Below are positions 1 through 6,749 of a stretch of DNA of 64,000 nucleotides, in pieces. Made by a program: the position numbers and the translations under genes. Each line of letters starts with the position of its first letter. Position 1 is the stretch's first letter. Origin of the DNA: Clostridiaceae bacterium (GTDB lineage: Bacteria; Bacillota; Clostridia; Lachnospirales; Lachnospiraceae). The notes under the pieces were generated by a model. The model worked only from the letters and a program-made list of their open reading frames with translations. It was not told the origin of the DNA and made no database searches. The DNA is taken from NCBI GenBank assembly GCA_902363735.1, contig CABJBA010000002.1:1-64000 (forward strand), written 5' to 3'.

Positions 1-29
1 TATGCCTCGAAAGAGAAGAAACGAAGTAA

Positions 30-102
30 GCGCGAGTGGCTCAGTTGGTGGAGTACGACCTTGCCAAGGTCGGGGTCGCGGGTTCGAGTCCCGTCTCGCG
101 CT
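30..102 (+). tRNA. tRNA-Gly (anticodon GCC)
   Basis: A 73-nt cloverleaf can be folded. The acceptor stem pairs GCGCGAG (30-36) with CTCGCGC (95-101), with T102 as discriminator. The anticodon loop CTTGCCAAG reads GCC, and the T-arm GGTTCGAGTCC is canonical. CCA is not encoded. The 3' half is the integration target of the 16-kb element that starts inside this gene; the tRNA stays intact because the element carries an identical 3' end. Confidence 0.95.
82..102 (+). repeat. attL core (21-bp direct repeat, tRNA-Gly 3' end)
   Basis: This 21-bp segment runs from the T-arm to the discriminator base and recurs exactly at 16206-16226. It starts GTTCGAGTCC and ends CTCGCGCT. The repeats diverge immediately on both sides. 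Confidence 0.92.
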
Positions 103-113
103 CTTATTATATG

Positions 114-155
114 TAGCGGAAACCTAGGTTTTATATGGGTTTCCGCTATTTTTGT
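114..155 (+). terminator. Terminator behind tRNA-Gly, supplied by the element
   Basis: An 11-bp perfect stem TAGCGGAAACC (114-124) / GGTTTCCGCTA (138-148) is followed by a T run. It lies inside the element just right of attL. It mimics the hairpin at 16237-16278 that should have terminated the tRNA before integration. Confidence 0.75.
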
Positions 156-168
156 GTGTCTGTCAGCC

Positions 169-187
169 TGTAGACAGTTGTAGACAG
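169..187. promoter_or_regulatory. Probable integrase arm-type sites, left end
   Basis: Two tandem copies of TGTAGACAG (169-177 and 179-187) lie between attL and the integrase stop codon. Related copies occur beside attR at 16130, 16141 and 16152. Short direct repeats at both ends of an integrated element are typical binding sites for the N-terminal arm-binding domain of tyrosine integrases. The function is inferred. Confidence 0.6.
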
Positions 188-188
188 C

Positions 189-1394
189 TTACAAAGCCTT
201 TGCTATGAGGTCAAATGTTTCCTTTTCGGTCAGTGGATTGTAGATATATCCGAGCGTGGTGTTTAAGTTGCTATGTCCCAAAAGTTCCCGGATACAGTCC
301 AGTGGAACACCGTTTGCATTTAGGTTACTTGCAAAGGTTTTTCTCATCTTATGGGTGGACTTTGTGGAAAGGCCCTGACGATCTGCATACTTTTCAAGAA
401 CGTAAGCAATCTGTCTTGATGTGATACGGTTTCCGTTTCTCATAAAGATGAAATCGTCCTGGCGGTCAATCTTTTTTAAGATATTCATAGCCTTTGGCAC
501 TAGGACAACGAACCGATCCCGGTTAGTTTTGGTATGCTCCACAACCTCATAATGGTTTGTAATCTGATTTCTGACTTCTTCACGGACAATATGTAAATGA
601 CCCTCTTTGCAATCTTCCCATTTCAATGCGACCAGTTCCCCAACTCTTAAACCAAGTAGGAAATTTAATTTAACAGCTAGAAACGTGGAATCATGGGTTT
701 CGGTATACATGCGGTCAAGATAAAGGTTCAACTCCTTTAATTCATCAGAATTATAAGTTTCTGTCTTTCCTGTTTTCTTTACCACTTGTTTGAACTTGAC
801 TAGAATCTGGACTTTTTCCAAAGGGTTATTTGTCAGATACTTTTTCCTGACAGCATACTCAAACATACCATTTAAAATGGTTTTGATGTTTGTCCATTCT
901 TTCCGGGAAAGATTAAATTCCCGGATTATACGGTTGCATTCTGTTTCAAGCAAAAGTTCATCAACCTTTGTTATTTTACCATTATGTAAAAGTGACGGTT
1001 CAAAATACTTCCGGTAATGTTGCCCATGCCGTTTGATGGTATTGGGGCTGTTTGAGACTGACTTTTTATAATCAAGCCATTCCTCATACAGTTCATGAAA
1101 TGTCAGCTTGTCAATGTGCGAATCAGAAAGATAAACTGGAATCAGCTTATCCAGTAACTGTTCTTCTGTTGGTGCCTTAATATTAATACGCTTTCCATCT
1201 TTATTCCTATAGCAAGTCTGCCACCGTCCTTTCTCATAAGATGGAGCAGTAATTGCATAGGTATGTATTTTTTTAACCTGTTCTCTTTTGGTAGCCATAA
1301 TCGTATCAAGCACACTGTCTACGATTATATTACCATTTCCGAGAGCTTCTTTCAACAAGGAAAGTATCATACCTTCTGAAATATCTTTGGTCAT
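189..1394 (-). CDS. Tyrosine site-specific integrase of the element
   Basis: This 401-residue phage/ICE-type tyrosine recombinase should catalyse integration into and excision from the tRNA-Gly gene. The catalytic set is visible: R250 in LGLRVGE, H348 and R351 in THKMRKTF, H374 in LLGHSNLNTT, and nucleophile Y383. Residues about 95-190 look like the core-binding SAM-like domain. The N-terminal part (about 40-85, with GRWQTCYRNKDGKR) resembles the arm-DNA-binding AP2-like domain of Tn916-family integrases. The gene ends about 85 bases from attL and is transcribed toward the tRNA. It follows rep with a 28-base gap, so it may be co-expressed with it. No separate excisionase is recognised. Confidence 0.93.
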   Translation of the reverse strand: MTKDISEGMILSLLKEALGNGNIIVDSVLDTIMATKREQVKKIHTYAITAPSYEKGRWQTCYRNKDGKRINIKAPTEEQLLDKLIPVYLSDSHIDKLTFHELYEEWLDYKKSVSNSPNTIKRHGQHYRKYFEPSLLHNGKITKVDELLLETECNRIIREFNLSRKEWTNIKTILNGMFEYAVRKKYLTNNPLEKVQILVKFKQVVKKTGKTETYNSDELKELNLYLDRMYTETHDSTFLAVKLNFLLGLRVGELVALKWEDCKEGHLHIVREEVRNQITNHYEVVEHTKTNRDRFVVLVPKAMNILKKIDRQDDFIFMRNGNRITSRQIAYVLEKYADRQGLSTKSTHKMRKTFASNLNANGVPLDCIRELLGHSNLNTTLGYIYNPLTEKETFDLIAKAL

Positions 1395-1422
1395 ACTGCT
1401 CCGCCTTTAGTTTCTTAAAATC

Positions 1423-2448
1423 CTATTTTTTAAAAGGAAGTCTTAACTGTTCTTCCTTCGGTAGTTTATTAATAGGAATGAATTTGTTGTTCCGATTTAA
1501 GTATTCCTCTACACTGCCATATTCAATGACCTCTTCTTTAGATACATAATGTTTTATTTTATGAATCCTACGCAAAAGTGCTTGCCAGCTTTCTTTATCT
1601 GTAACCTGACGCTCTGCATATTGTTTTTCTAAGTCCCAGTTTGTGACTATAAAGACACGATTAAAACAAGCATATTTATTTGCATACCGTGCTTTTAGTG
1701 TGATTGGGTAAATATCCAGATAATTAAGCATATCTGACATAGTGAGACTTGACCGGAACTCTTCAAACACTAGTACAGGCTCACAGGAGTAATGGTCAAA
1801 GGGGTGGTCATAATCAGTCACCCTATAAACGTTCGAATCTCCAAATTCGTCTAAGATTCCTCTGGATTTTCCTGTACCCGTGGCTCCGAACATGTAAGTG
1901 ACCTCTAAATCAAGTCTGCGTTCCCCTTTGAATTTCTCCTGTAAATGTGTTGTCCGAATTTTGTCCAGCTTGTCTATCAGCAGAATGTAATCATTATTCT
2001 CCCGGATTATTTGGGCATTAGATAGCCCCTCGTCTACAACCATGTGATAAAGAGTCTCTAAATTCTTATCTTTTCCTAGGTTCTCCGGTGGTCTTTCTCC
2101 CCATTCTTCAAAGGTTCCGGGGACAGATGTTTCTGCTTTGGCTGTTTCTGCCCATTTTCCGGTTTTTTGGAGATAAGCTAAGTTCTGTTCCACAGAACCA
2201 GATGCGGTTTCTATGTGGGCAGTAGGAAAATGCTTCTTAATCATTGAAAAGCGGACAGGAGAGCAAAAGCACACAAAAACGTGTGTATGTGGGGTTGCAT
2301 TTTCTCCGATTTCATCACACATGGCCCCATACTCAAATGACTTAAAACGAGTGGTTAAAAGTTCCTTAATTTTATCATGGCTGAAACCAGTGTCAGCCGG
2401 GTTATTAATTGTAAGCTGATACTTACGAGACTGTTTATCTTTTGCCAT
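1423..2448 (-). CDS. CRESS-type Rep: HUH endonuclease fused to SF3 helicase
   Basis: A rolling-circle initiator of 341 residues. HUH motif I is YQLTINN (10-16), motif II is PHTHVFVCF (53-61, metal-binding H54 and H56), and motif III is NLAYLQKTGKW with candidate nicking tyrosine Y92. The C-terminal SF3 helicase has Walker A GATGTGKS (188-195), Walker B VLVFEEF (225-231), and a motif C-like VFIVTNWD. This order is that of circovirus/geminivirus Reps and of bacterial pCRESS plasmid Reps. I chose the ATG at 2448 because GAGGTG lies 9 bases upstream; a GTG at 2460 would add four residues. The likely origin lies about 240 bases upstream on the same strand. It probably nicks the element's origin for replication or transfer. 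No dedicated relaxase is visible. Confidence 0.9.
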   Translation of the reverse strand: MAKDKQSRKYQLTINNPADTGFSHDKIKELLTTRFKSFEYGAMCDEIGENATPHTHVFVCFCSPVRFSMIKKHFPTAHIETASGSVEQNLAYLQKTGKWAETAKAETSVPGTFEEWGERPPENLGKDKNLETLYHMVVDEGLSNAQIIRENNDYILLIDKLDKIRTTHLQEKFKGERRLDLEVTYMFGATGTGKSRGILDEFGDSNVYRVTDYDHPFDHYSCEPVLVFEEFRSSLTMSDMLNYLDIYPITLKARYANKYACFNRVFIVTNWDLEKQYAERQVTDKESWQALLRRIHKIKHYVSKEEVIEYGSVEEYLNRNNKFIPINKLPKEEQLRLPFKK

Positions 2449-2488
2449 TATTTCAATCACCTCATGTATAAAAATTAATCTATGTAAA

Positions 2489-2502
2489 AATAAGCGCTTA
2501 TT
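2489..2502. promoter_or_regulatory. Palindromic operator upstream of rep (AAGCGCTT core)
   Basis: A 14-bp perfect palindrome AATAAGCGCTTATT lies 41 bases upstream of the rep start codon. The same AAGCGCTT core is in the palindrome at 5208-5219, in front of an XRE repressor gene. That suggests one repressor acts at both sites, which is inference. Confidence 0.55.
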
Positions 2503-2689
2503 ATTATTTTCATTTGATGGTATTATCAGAAGGAAATACTTGTTTCCTGTTCTTATATTTCAAAATAAACCGAGGTTTATTGTTGGTTTTATTGTATAAT
2601 GCGACAAATGCTATCTGGTCTGTCGCACTTTTTGAGGAGCGGAATGCCCATATAATAAGGGGATTTGCGGTGTTTTTTATTTTGCTATG

Positions 2690-2719
2690 TTTCCCAGCGG
2701 TAATACTAACGCTGGGAAA
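2690..2719 (-). other. Candidate rolling-circle origin: hairpin with TAGTATTAC in the loop
   Basis: Arms TTTCCCAGCG (2690-2699) and CGCTGGGAAA (2710-2719) form a perfect 10-bp stem with a 10-base loop. On the minus strand, the coding strand of rep, the loop reads TTAGTATTAC. It contains TAGTATTAC, the nonanucleotide found in the origin loop of circoviruses, which their Reps nick as TAGTATT/AC. Its position upstream of rep matches viral architecture. Cleavage has not been shown here. Confidence 0.78.
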
Positions 2720-2763
2720 GTTTGATTCGCCTACGGCTCATCAGCCAAACCCTTTAATGAAAC

Positions 2764-2783
2764 GGGGCTTATGGCTTCGCCCC
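2764..2783 (-). terminator. Possible terminator after the FtsK-like gene
   Basis: GGGGC (2764-2768) pairs with GCCCC (2779-2783) just past the stop codon of the minus-strand ATPase gene. The following T run is weak, so this may instead be part of the origin region. Confidence 0.35.
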
Positions 2784-2809
2784 ACCCCCGTTCCATCAGT
2801 CCTTGGCTG

Positions 2810-3538
2810 TTAGGTGGCATATTCAACCGCCCTTTTTATGCAGTAATCAACTTTCGCCATGTTTGTGATAGCAGGGACTACAATCTTTCTGAAATCAGAG
2901 CCATTGGTCATCATGTACCCAGTTCCTACCCCACGGTCATTTTTTATCTCTTCCCGGAAGTCACTATAGAACATCCCAATGATTTCCTTGCTTGGGTTGC
3001 CTAATGTGATAACGGTATTAAGGTTATCTCTGACTTTTGGAAAGTCTTCTGCCGAAAGCCGTTGTTGTGCTAGAAGGATGTGGTAGTTAAAACTTCTCCC
3101 CATCATAAGAATGGTGGCAAGTTTTTTCCGGTATTCCTCAGCCTGCTTTTTATCAATATAATTAAGGAATGCTCCCCATTCATCATACATGATAAGACGT
3201 AGGTTACGACTGGAATCAAGTCCCGATTGTCTATGGATAAAACCATTATAGAAGGTATCAAATCCTGTCATACAGGCTTCAAACTTGTGATATCGTGCAC
3301 ACCCTTCAAGGAAGATGAATGAATCATCTCCCTTAAAGTCACAAAGGGTAATTTCAGCGGTTGGTATGTATAGCCCTATCCTAGCCAACACTAGTTTACA
3401 TAAAAATGTTTTTCCCAGGCCAGTAGCTCCTTGAACTGCGGCATGAGGGGCTTTTCTGAGATCCCAATAGGTGTAAATATCGGAATGTAATTTCAGCATT
3501 TCCTCATCATATACCAGAGGTATGATTTGCTTCTCCAT
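2810..3538 (-). CDS. FtsK/TcpA-like DNA-translocase ATPase
   Basis: A compact 242-residue P-loop ATPase. Walker A is GATGLGKT (37-44), CDFKGDD (66-72) corresponds to the FtsK strand-2 motif, Walker B is LRLIMYDEWG (113-122), and GRSFNYHILLAQQR (147-160) matches the FtsK/HerA sensor region. It lacks FtsK's membrane and gamma domains. It is much shorter than a full FtsK and close to minimal coupling-protein ATPases. The start codon overlaps the stop of the upstream membrane-protein gene by one base, so translation is coupled and the two probably form one complex, with the partner supplying the membrane anchor. In an element with a Rep-type initiator this is best read as the coupling protein that delivers DNA to a mating channel; that role is inferred. 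Confidence 0.82.
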   Translation of the reverse strand: MEKQIIPLVYDEEMLKLHSDIYTYWDLRKAPHAAVQGATGLGKTFLCKLVLARIGLYIPTAEITLCDFKGDDSFIFLEGCARYHKFEACMTGFDTFYNGFIHRQSGLDSSRNLRLIMYDEWGAFLNYIDKKQAEEYRKKLATILMMGRSFNYHILLAQQRLSAEDFPKVRDNLNTVITLGNPSKEIIGMFYSDFREEIKNDRGVGTGYMMTNGSDFRKIVVPAITNMAKVDYCIKRAVEYAT

Positions 3539-4188
3539 CAGAAATCCTTATCCTTTTTATCGCCTGGATTTTGAGGCCCTTCGGTTTGGCTGAACTGACG
3601 TTGCATATCTTTTATGGCCCAGTTACGGGTATCCTCTGATGTGATTGGCAAAACACCTAAAGTCAGGTAATTAGAATTTCTTTCATCAATGTTCCTCAGA
3701 TACAGCCGTAAATTTTCCTGATTGAAACGTTTTTGCAAGGCCATCTTTATATCTGGGATTGGTATCATACCAGGAGCCTTTCTCTCCACGGTATAAATAC
3801 AAATCGGATCATAAACTCCAGGAATTCGGACAAACTTTCTTCCAGAAAACAATGAATTCACAGTAGTTGGAGCAATGCCCAGAGCAGTTCTATACTCCAT
3901 AAGGATAGGAAGAAGAACACCCGCTACATTCTGGTATAGGCACATATAATTCTGTTGTGCTTGCTGTTGGGCCATTTCCTGCTGCCTTCTCCGGATATCC
4001 GACTGCTCCTTCATGTAAGGAACCAAGAAAAGCAGAACGAGAAAAATCATAGGGAGAACTTTCACTGCAAGAATATGTAAGGCTACGGCGCCAGCTATTG
4101 CCAGAGCGGAAATGATTAATGCTTTTTTAACACAATCTGTTGTGGTTGCTTCTTTAACGTATTTAATTACTTTTTTAATTAATTCCAT
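3538..4188 (-). CDS. Element membrane protein coupled to the FtsK-like ATPase
   Basis: A 216-residue protein of unknown family. A hydrophobic hairpin of two closely spaced segments lies at about residues 23-58 (ALIISALAIAGAVALHILAV, then the MIFLVLLFLVPY stretch). It is followed by a Q-rich stretch (QQEMAQQQAQQ) and a soluble C-terminal domain. I chose the ATG at 4188 because AGAGGAAC lies at good spacing; an in-frame ATG at 4236 lies inside an inverted repeat and has no ribosome site. The stop overlaps the ATPase start (TGATG). A cytoplasmic domain on a short membrane hairpin, directly upstream of a translocase ATPase, fits an anchor or partner for it. I recognise no catalytic motif. Confidence 0.8.
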   Translation of the reverse strand: MELIKKVIKYVKEATTTDCVKKALIISALAIAGAVALHILAVKVLPMIFLVLLFLVPYMKEQSDIRRRQQEMAQQQAQQNYMCLYQNVAGVLLPILMEYRTALGIAPTTVNSLFSGRKFVRIPGVYDPICIYTVERKAPGMIPIPDIKMALQKRFNQENLRLYLRNIDERNSNYLTLGVLPITSEDTRNWAIKDMQRQFSQTEGPQNPGDKKDKDF

Positions 4189-4211
4189 AATTAAGTTCCT
4201 CTTTTGTGCTA

Positions 4212-4234
4212 GGCCTGTACAGTGTGTACAGGCC
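4212..4234. repeat. Intergenic hairpin between two element genes
   Basis: GGCCTGTAC (4212-4220) and GTACAGGCC (4226-4234) form a perfect 9-bp stem with a 5-base loop. There is no T run, so it is not a standard terminator. It may affect mRNA processing or be a protein-binding site. Confidence 0.5.
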
Positions 4235-4249
4235 ATTTTGGTTAACCTG

Positions 4250-4615
4250 TTACTTTAGCATCAAATCTTCATCATCATTTAACAAAATCACAGAATCGGC
4301 AGAAGCTGTTAATTTGTACTCTCCACTTCTAAAATCCCGGTAAAACTTTGCTGAAAAGTTTGCAAATGTGACTGGAACAGCTTCTTTTAAATCTTCCGGC
4401 TTAATTCCTGGCATTTTAGTGCCTGGAACTTTGACATTAATTTTTTCATAATTGCCACCCGGCAGAACCGCTTCATATGAGAAGCCGATCTGCTTATCTG
4501 TCCACTTCTTATTTTCTTTGTCATATTCGTAAACAGCTACAAAGTTTGTCAACAACACTCTGTCCGAACCACCATTCAGCAGTGGAAGGGTCAAGTTTAA
4601 TTTGTCTGGCGTCAT
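4250..4615 (-). CDS. Small conserved-looking element protein, function unknown
   Basis: A 121-residue soluble protein with a very strong ribosome site (AGGAGGTG seven bases before ATG). It is the first gene of the minus-strand operon that continues into the membrane protein and the FtsK-like ATPase. The composition suggests a mostly beta protein, with no signal peptide or membrane segment. The C-terminal half (VPVTFANFSAKFY then LTASADSVILLNDD) is reminiscent of the small YdcP/DUF961 proteins found next to FtsK-type genes in Tn916-like ICEs, but I would not assert homology from reading alone. Position suggests a role in DNA processing or transfer. The gene call is firm; the function is unknown. 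Confidence 0.75.
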   Translation of the reverse strand: MTPDKLNLTLPLLNGGSDRVLLTNFVAVYEYDKENKKWTDKQIGFSYEAVLPGGNYEKINVKVPGTKMPGIKPEDLKEAVPVTFANFSAKFYRDFRSGEYKLTASADSVILLNDDEDLMLK

Positions 4616-4658
4616 ACTTTCACCTCCTTTCCTCCAGGCTCACGGCCTGATAATATCT

Positions 4659-4718
4659 ATGAAAAACACTAATGTGATGTGTTTCTCATGTTATAATAGT
4701 ACTACAAAAGATGCCCAA
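4659..4718 (-). promoter_or_regulatory. Promoter and operator of the transfer-module operon
   Basis: Reading the minus strand, TTGGGC (4718-4713) and TATAAC (4695-4690) are spaced 17 bases apart. Directly downstream, covering the likely start point, is an inverted repeat with 11-base arms (4659-4669 and 4679-4689, 10 of 11 matching, core ATGA-AAACAC). A repressor bound here would block the operon beginning at 4615. Either XRE protein of the element is a candidate. Confidence 0.55.
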
Positions 4719-4787
4719 CTAATATTTACGCATAAGAAAGGAGTTGCCGGAAAAGAAAGTCCAGAAACTCCTGCTATAAAATCATGC

Positions 4788-5195
4788 TTATTTATAAGGA
4801 TTTAAAATATTATTTACTTCAGTTGCCAAATCTGTTTGATAAGGTTCACCTATAATATTTGCAAATACTCTATTTATAATGACCGCTGCTTTAATAATTT
4901 CCTTGCTTTCCTCTGCTTCCATGGTATTCTTAATGGTCTCATTTAGATTAATTTCTCCCCAATCGTGTTTTTTACATATGAATGATATTGGAACATCAAA
5001 ATAATTACAAATTTCTTCTAATCTGCTAATGGGAATATCAAAATGTCCATTTTCTATTTTAGAGATTGATGATTCTTGGGCATAAGCCCAAGCTTCTGCT
5101 AGATCTAGTTGTGACATTTTCTTAGCCTTTCTTAAATGTTTGACATTTTCTCCTATAATCTTATTAATATCTCTTGAATTCTTATCCTCTATCAT
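4788..5195 (-). CDS. XRE-family helix-turn-helix regulator
   Basis: A 135-residue protein with an N-terminal HTH_3/Cro-C1 domain (about residues 13-70; KHLRKAKKMSQLDLAEAW then SSISKIENGHFDIPISRLEEIC). The C-terminal part of about 65 residues has no recognised motif and may mediate dimerisation or sensing. The gene reads divergently from nothing and sits between the transfer operon and an unknown gene, all on the minus strand. A perfect 12-bp palindrome (ACAAGCGCTTGT) begins 13 bases upstream of its ATG, and the core recurs before rep. The simplest reading is an autoregulated repressor that also controls rep. Regulation is inferred. Confidence 0.88.
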   Translation of the reverse strand: MIEDKNSRDINKIIGENVKHLRKAKKMSQLDLAEAWAYAQESSISKIENGHFDIPISRLEEICNYFDVPISFICKKHDWGEINLNETIKNTMEAEESKEIIKAAVIINRVFANIIGEPYQTDLATEVNNILNPYK

Positions 5196-5207
5196 TGTAC
5201 CTTATTG

Positions 5208-5219
5208 ACAAGCGCTTGT
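5208..5219. promoter_or_regulatory. Palindromic operator upstream of XRE gene
   Basis: ACAAGCGCTTGT is a perfect 12-bp palindrome 13 bases upstream of the start codon at 5195. It shares AAGCGCTT with the palindrome at 2489-2502. Confidence 0.55.
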
Positions 5220-5401
5220 TTTTTCCTCTCTTGTATGTTTCAGCTGATGAATTCATTATATATAAATAATAATTTTTCCAAAAGGAAACAAAAAAAAGAG
5301 AGCAGTATAACTTGCTCTCTCTGCGTTACTGTCCAATATGAAGACATTTCTGTTCTGCTTATATGCATATCAGTCCTAAATAAAAAATCAGGACGGAAAA
5401 A

Positions 5402-6148
5402 TCAAAAATATTTGTTTTTATTATATATTAAGCAGGAATTTACCTTTTCAAGATGTTCTTGAAGGCATTCTTGATAACTAGTAAGCGTGGTAATATCAGA
5501 ACGTAGTAGTTCTGTATATTTGGTTGATTCTAAAAAAGCCATATTTCTTCCGATAGAATCAGCCTCTGCCTTAACCTCACCTCTTGACTTTATAAAGGCA
5601 GTTGCAACCTGCATATTGGGCAGATAAAGATATTCCTGTATTAATTTATCAACTGCTCTACTTTCTTCCTTATAATCATAGCTAACTACAGATGAAAAAC
5701 GTGCTTCGGCAAATTTGTGCAATTTCGGTAGCGTACTATTATTTAATGGAATAAGGCACTCTTCTCCAGTAAAAATAGAAAAATGTAAATCAGTCATTTC
5801 GGAAAGTTTTTTGACTTTCTTCTTATTATAAAGCTGTTCATTCGCTACTTCCAAGTCAGCTCCATGCATAATAGCATCATAATACTTATAGGGAATATTA
5901 AATAACCCATAAAAGTTGAAATCTTCAACAACCTTTTCCAACTTAAAGGATTCTTTATTTTCAAGATACATCATTCTTTTTACAGTTACCTCTATTGGGA
6001 ACTTTGTTTCCAGTCTGAATTTGCTGTCCCTTTTATCAGGATCAGATGTTTCCCAAATCTCCTTATATGTCTTTCTCCAAAGCTTAGAAAATATGTACCA
6101 GTTTACACATAAAATGTGTTTGGGTACCAACCTGATTTCTTCTTGCAT
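5402..6148 (-). CDS. Hypothetical element protein
   Basis: A 248-residue protein I do not recognise. It has no signal peptide, membrane segment, P-loop or obvious metal-binding motif. The composition is rich in charged and aromatic residues, with a probably helical C-terminal third (KAEADSIGRNMAFLE onward). It lies between the two XRE genes on the same strand, with gaps of 206 and 107 bases, and may have its own promoter. Base composition is AT-rich like the rest of the element. Possible roles include element maintenance or a cargo function linked to the XRE gene at 6256; neither is supported by a motif. Confidence 0.7.
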   Translation of the reverse strand: MQEEIRLVPKHILCVNWYIFSKLWRKTYKEIWETSDPDKRDSKFRLETKFPIEVTVKRMMYLENKESFKLEKVVEDFNFYGLFNIPYKYYDAIMHGADLEVANEQLYNKKKVKKLSEMTDLHFSIFTGEECLIPLNNSTLPKLHKFAEARFSSVVSYDYKEESRAVDKLIQEYLYLPNMQVATAFIKSRGEVKAEADSIGRNMAFLESTKYTELLRSDITTLTSYQECLQEHLEKVNSCLIYNKNKYF

Positions 6149-6255
6149 GTGCAGTTCTCCTTCTGAGCTAATCTATGTTTATTGTCCATAATAATATTCT
6201 TTATGTGTTTTTTACAGTTCCCAATAACCTCCTTGCTTTTAGGCAAGGAGGCATA

Positions 6256-6480
6256 TCAACGAAATTCAAATAACTTATACACTGGAATATTTAAAACATT
6301 TGCAATACTAAAAATAACATCAAGAGATACTGCACAATCATTATTTTCAATGCGGGACATATGGGTACGGCTTATATTAACTTTTTCAGCTAGTGTCATT
6401 TGAGACAGGCCTTGTGCTTTACGAAAATATGCAATATTTAATCCAAGTGCCTTATATTCATTATAATGTTGCCGTTGCAT
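6256..6480 (-). CDS. Small XRE-family helix-turn-helix protein
   Basis: This 74-residue protein is essentially only an HTH_3 domain: NIAYFRKAQGLSQMTLAEK, then ISRTHMSRIENND at the recognition helix. Small stand-alone proteins of this type are usually dimeric repressors. The ribosome site (CACCTCCTTG on the plus strand, 6490-6499) sits exactly between the arms of a perfect 10-bp inverted repeat (6479-6488 / 6500-6509) that also covers the start codon. This suggests autoregulation by DNA binding or by hiding the ribosome site in a hairpin loop. It faces divergently from the plus-strand cargo genes and may control them. Confidence 0.85.
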   Translation of the reverse strand: MQRQHYNEYKALGLNIAYFRKAQGLSQMTLAEKVNISRTHMSRIENNDCAVSLDVIFSIANVLNIPVYKLFEFR

Positions 6481-6509
6481 ACGCTATATCACCTCCTTGT
6501 ATAGCGTAT
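6479..6509. promoter_or_regulatory. Inverted repeat enclosing the ribosome site of the small XRE gene
   Basis: ATACGCTATA (6479-6488) and TATAGCGTAT (6500-6509) are perfect 10-bp arms. The 11-base loop holds the CACCTCCTT ribosome site (minus-strand AAGGAGGTG), and the left arm reaches the start codon. Confidence 0.65.
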
Positions 6510-6531
6510 ATAATTATCTTGATGAATGCGA

Positions 6532-6567
6532 CAACGTGTAAAGTAAAATATGTTATACTACACGTTG
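6532..6567. promoter_or_regulatory. Inverted repeat in the divergent control region
   Basis: CAACGTGTA (6532-6540) and TACACGTTG (6559-6567) are perfect 9-bp arms around a TATACT box on the plus strand. It could be an operator for the cargo transcript reading toward 6750. Nothing else is recognised up to 6749. Confidence 0.45.
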
Positions 6568-6749
6568 CAAAAGAGGTTGTGTATGTGATATAATCATGAA
6601 TGTATTACAATAACATGATATGTAAAAGCTGTTCAAGAAAAGTCGCAAGCTTGGATGTATGATGAGTGGGGAGGGGCAAGACAGAGAATGGATAGAGAGT
6701 AGTCCATGTTACAAAGGATAATTGATTAAGGAGGCTGAAAGTAAAGCAT

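Noticed and set aside
2514..3004. Plus-strand open frames over the origin region and the end of the FtsK-like gene
   Set aside because: They have no ribosome site, show no protein motif and overlap the hairpin and a well-supported minus-strand gene.
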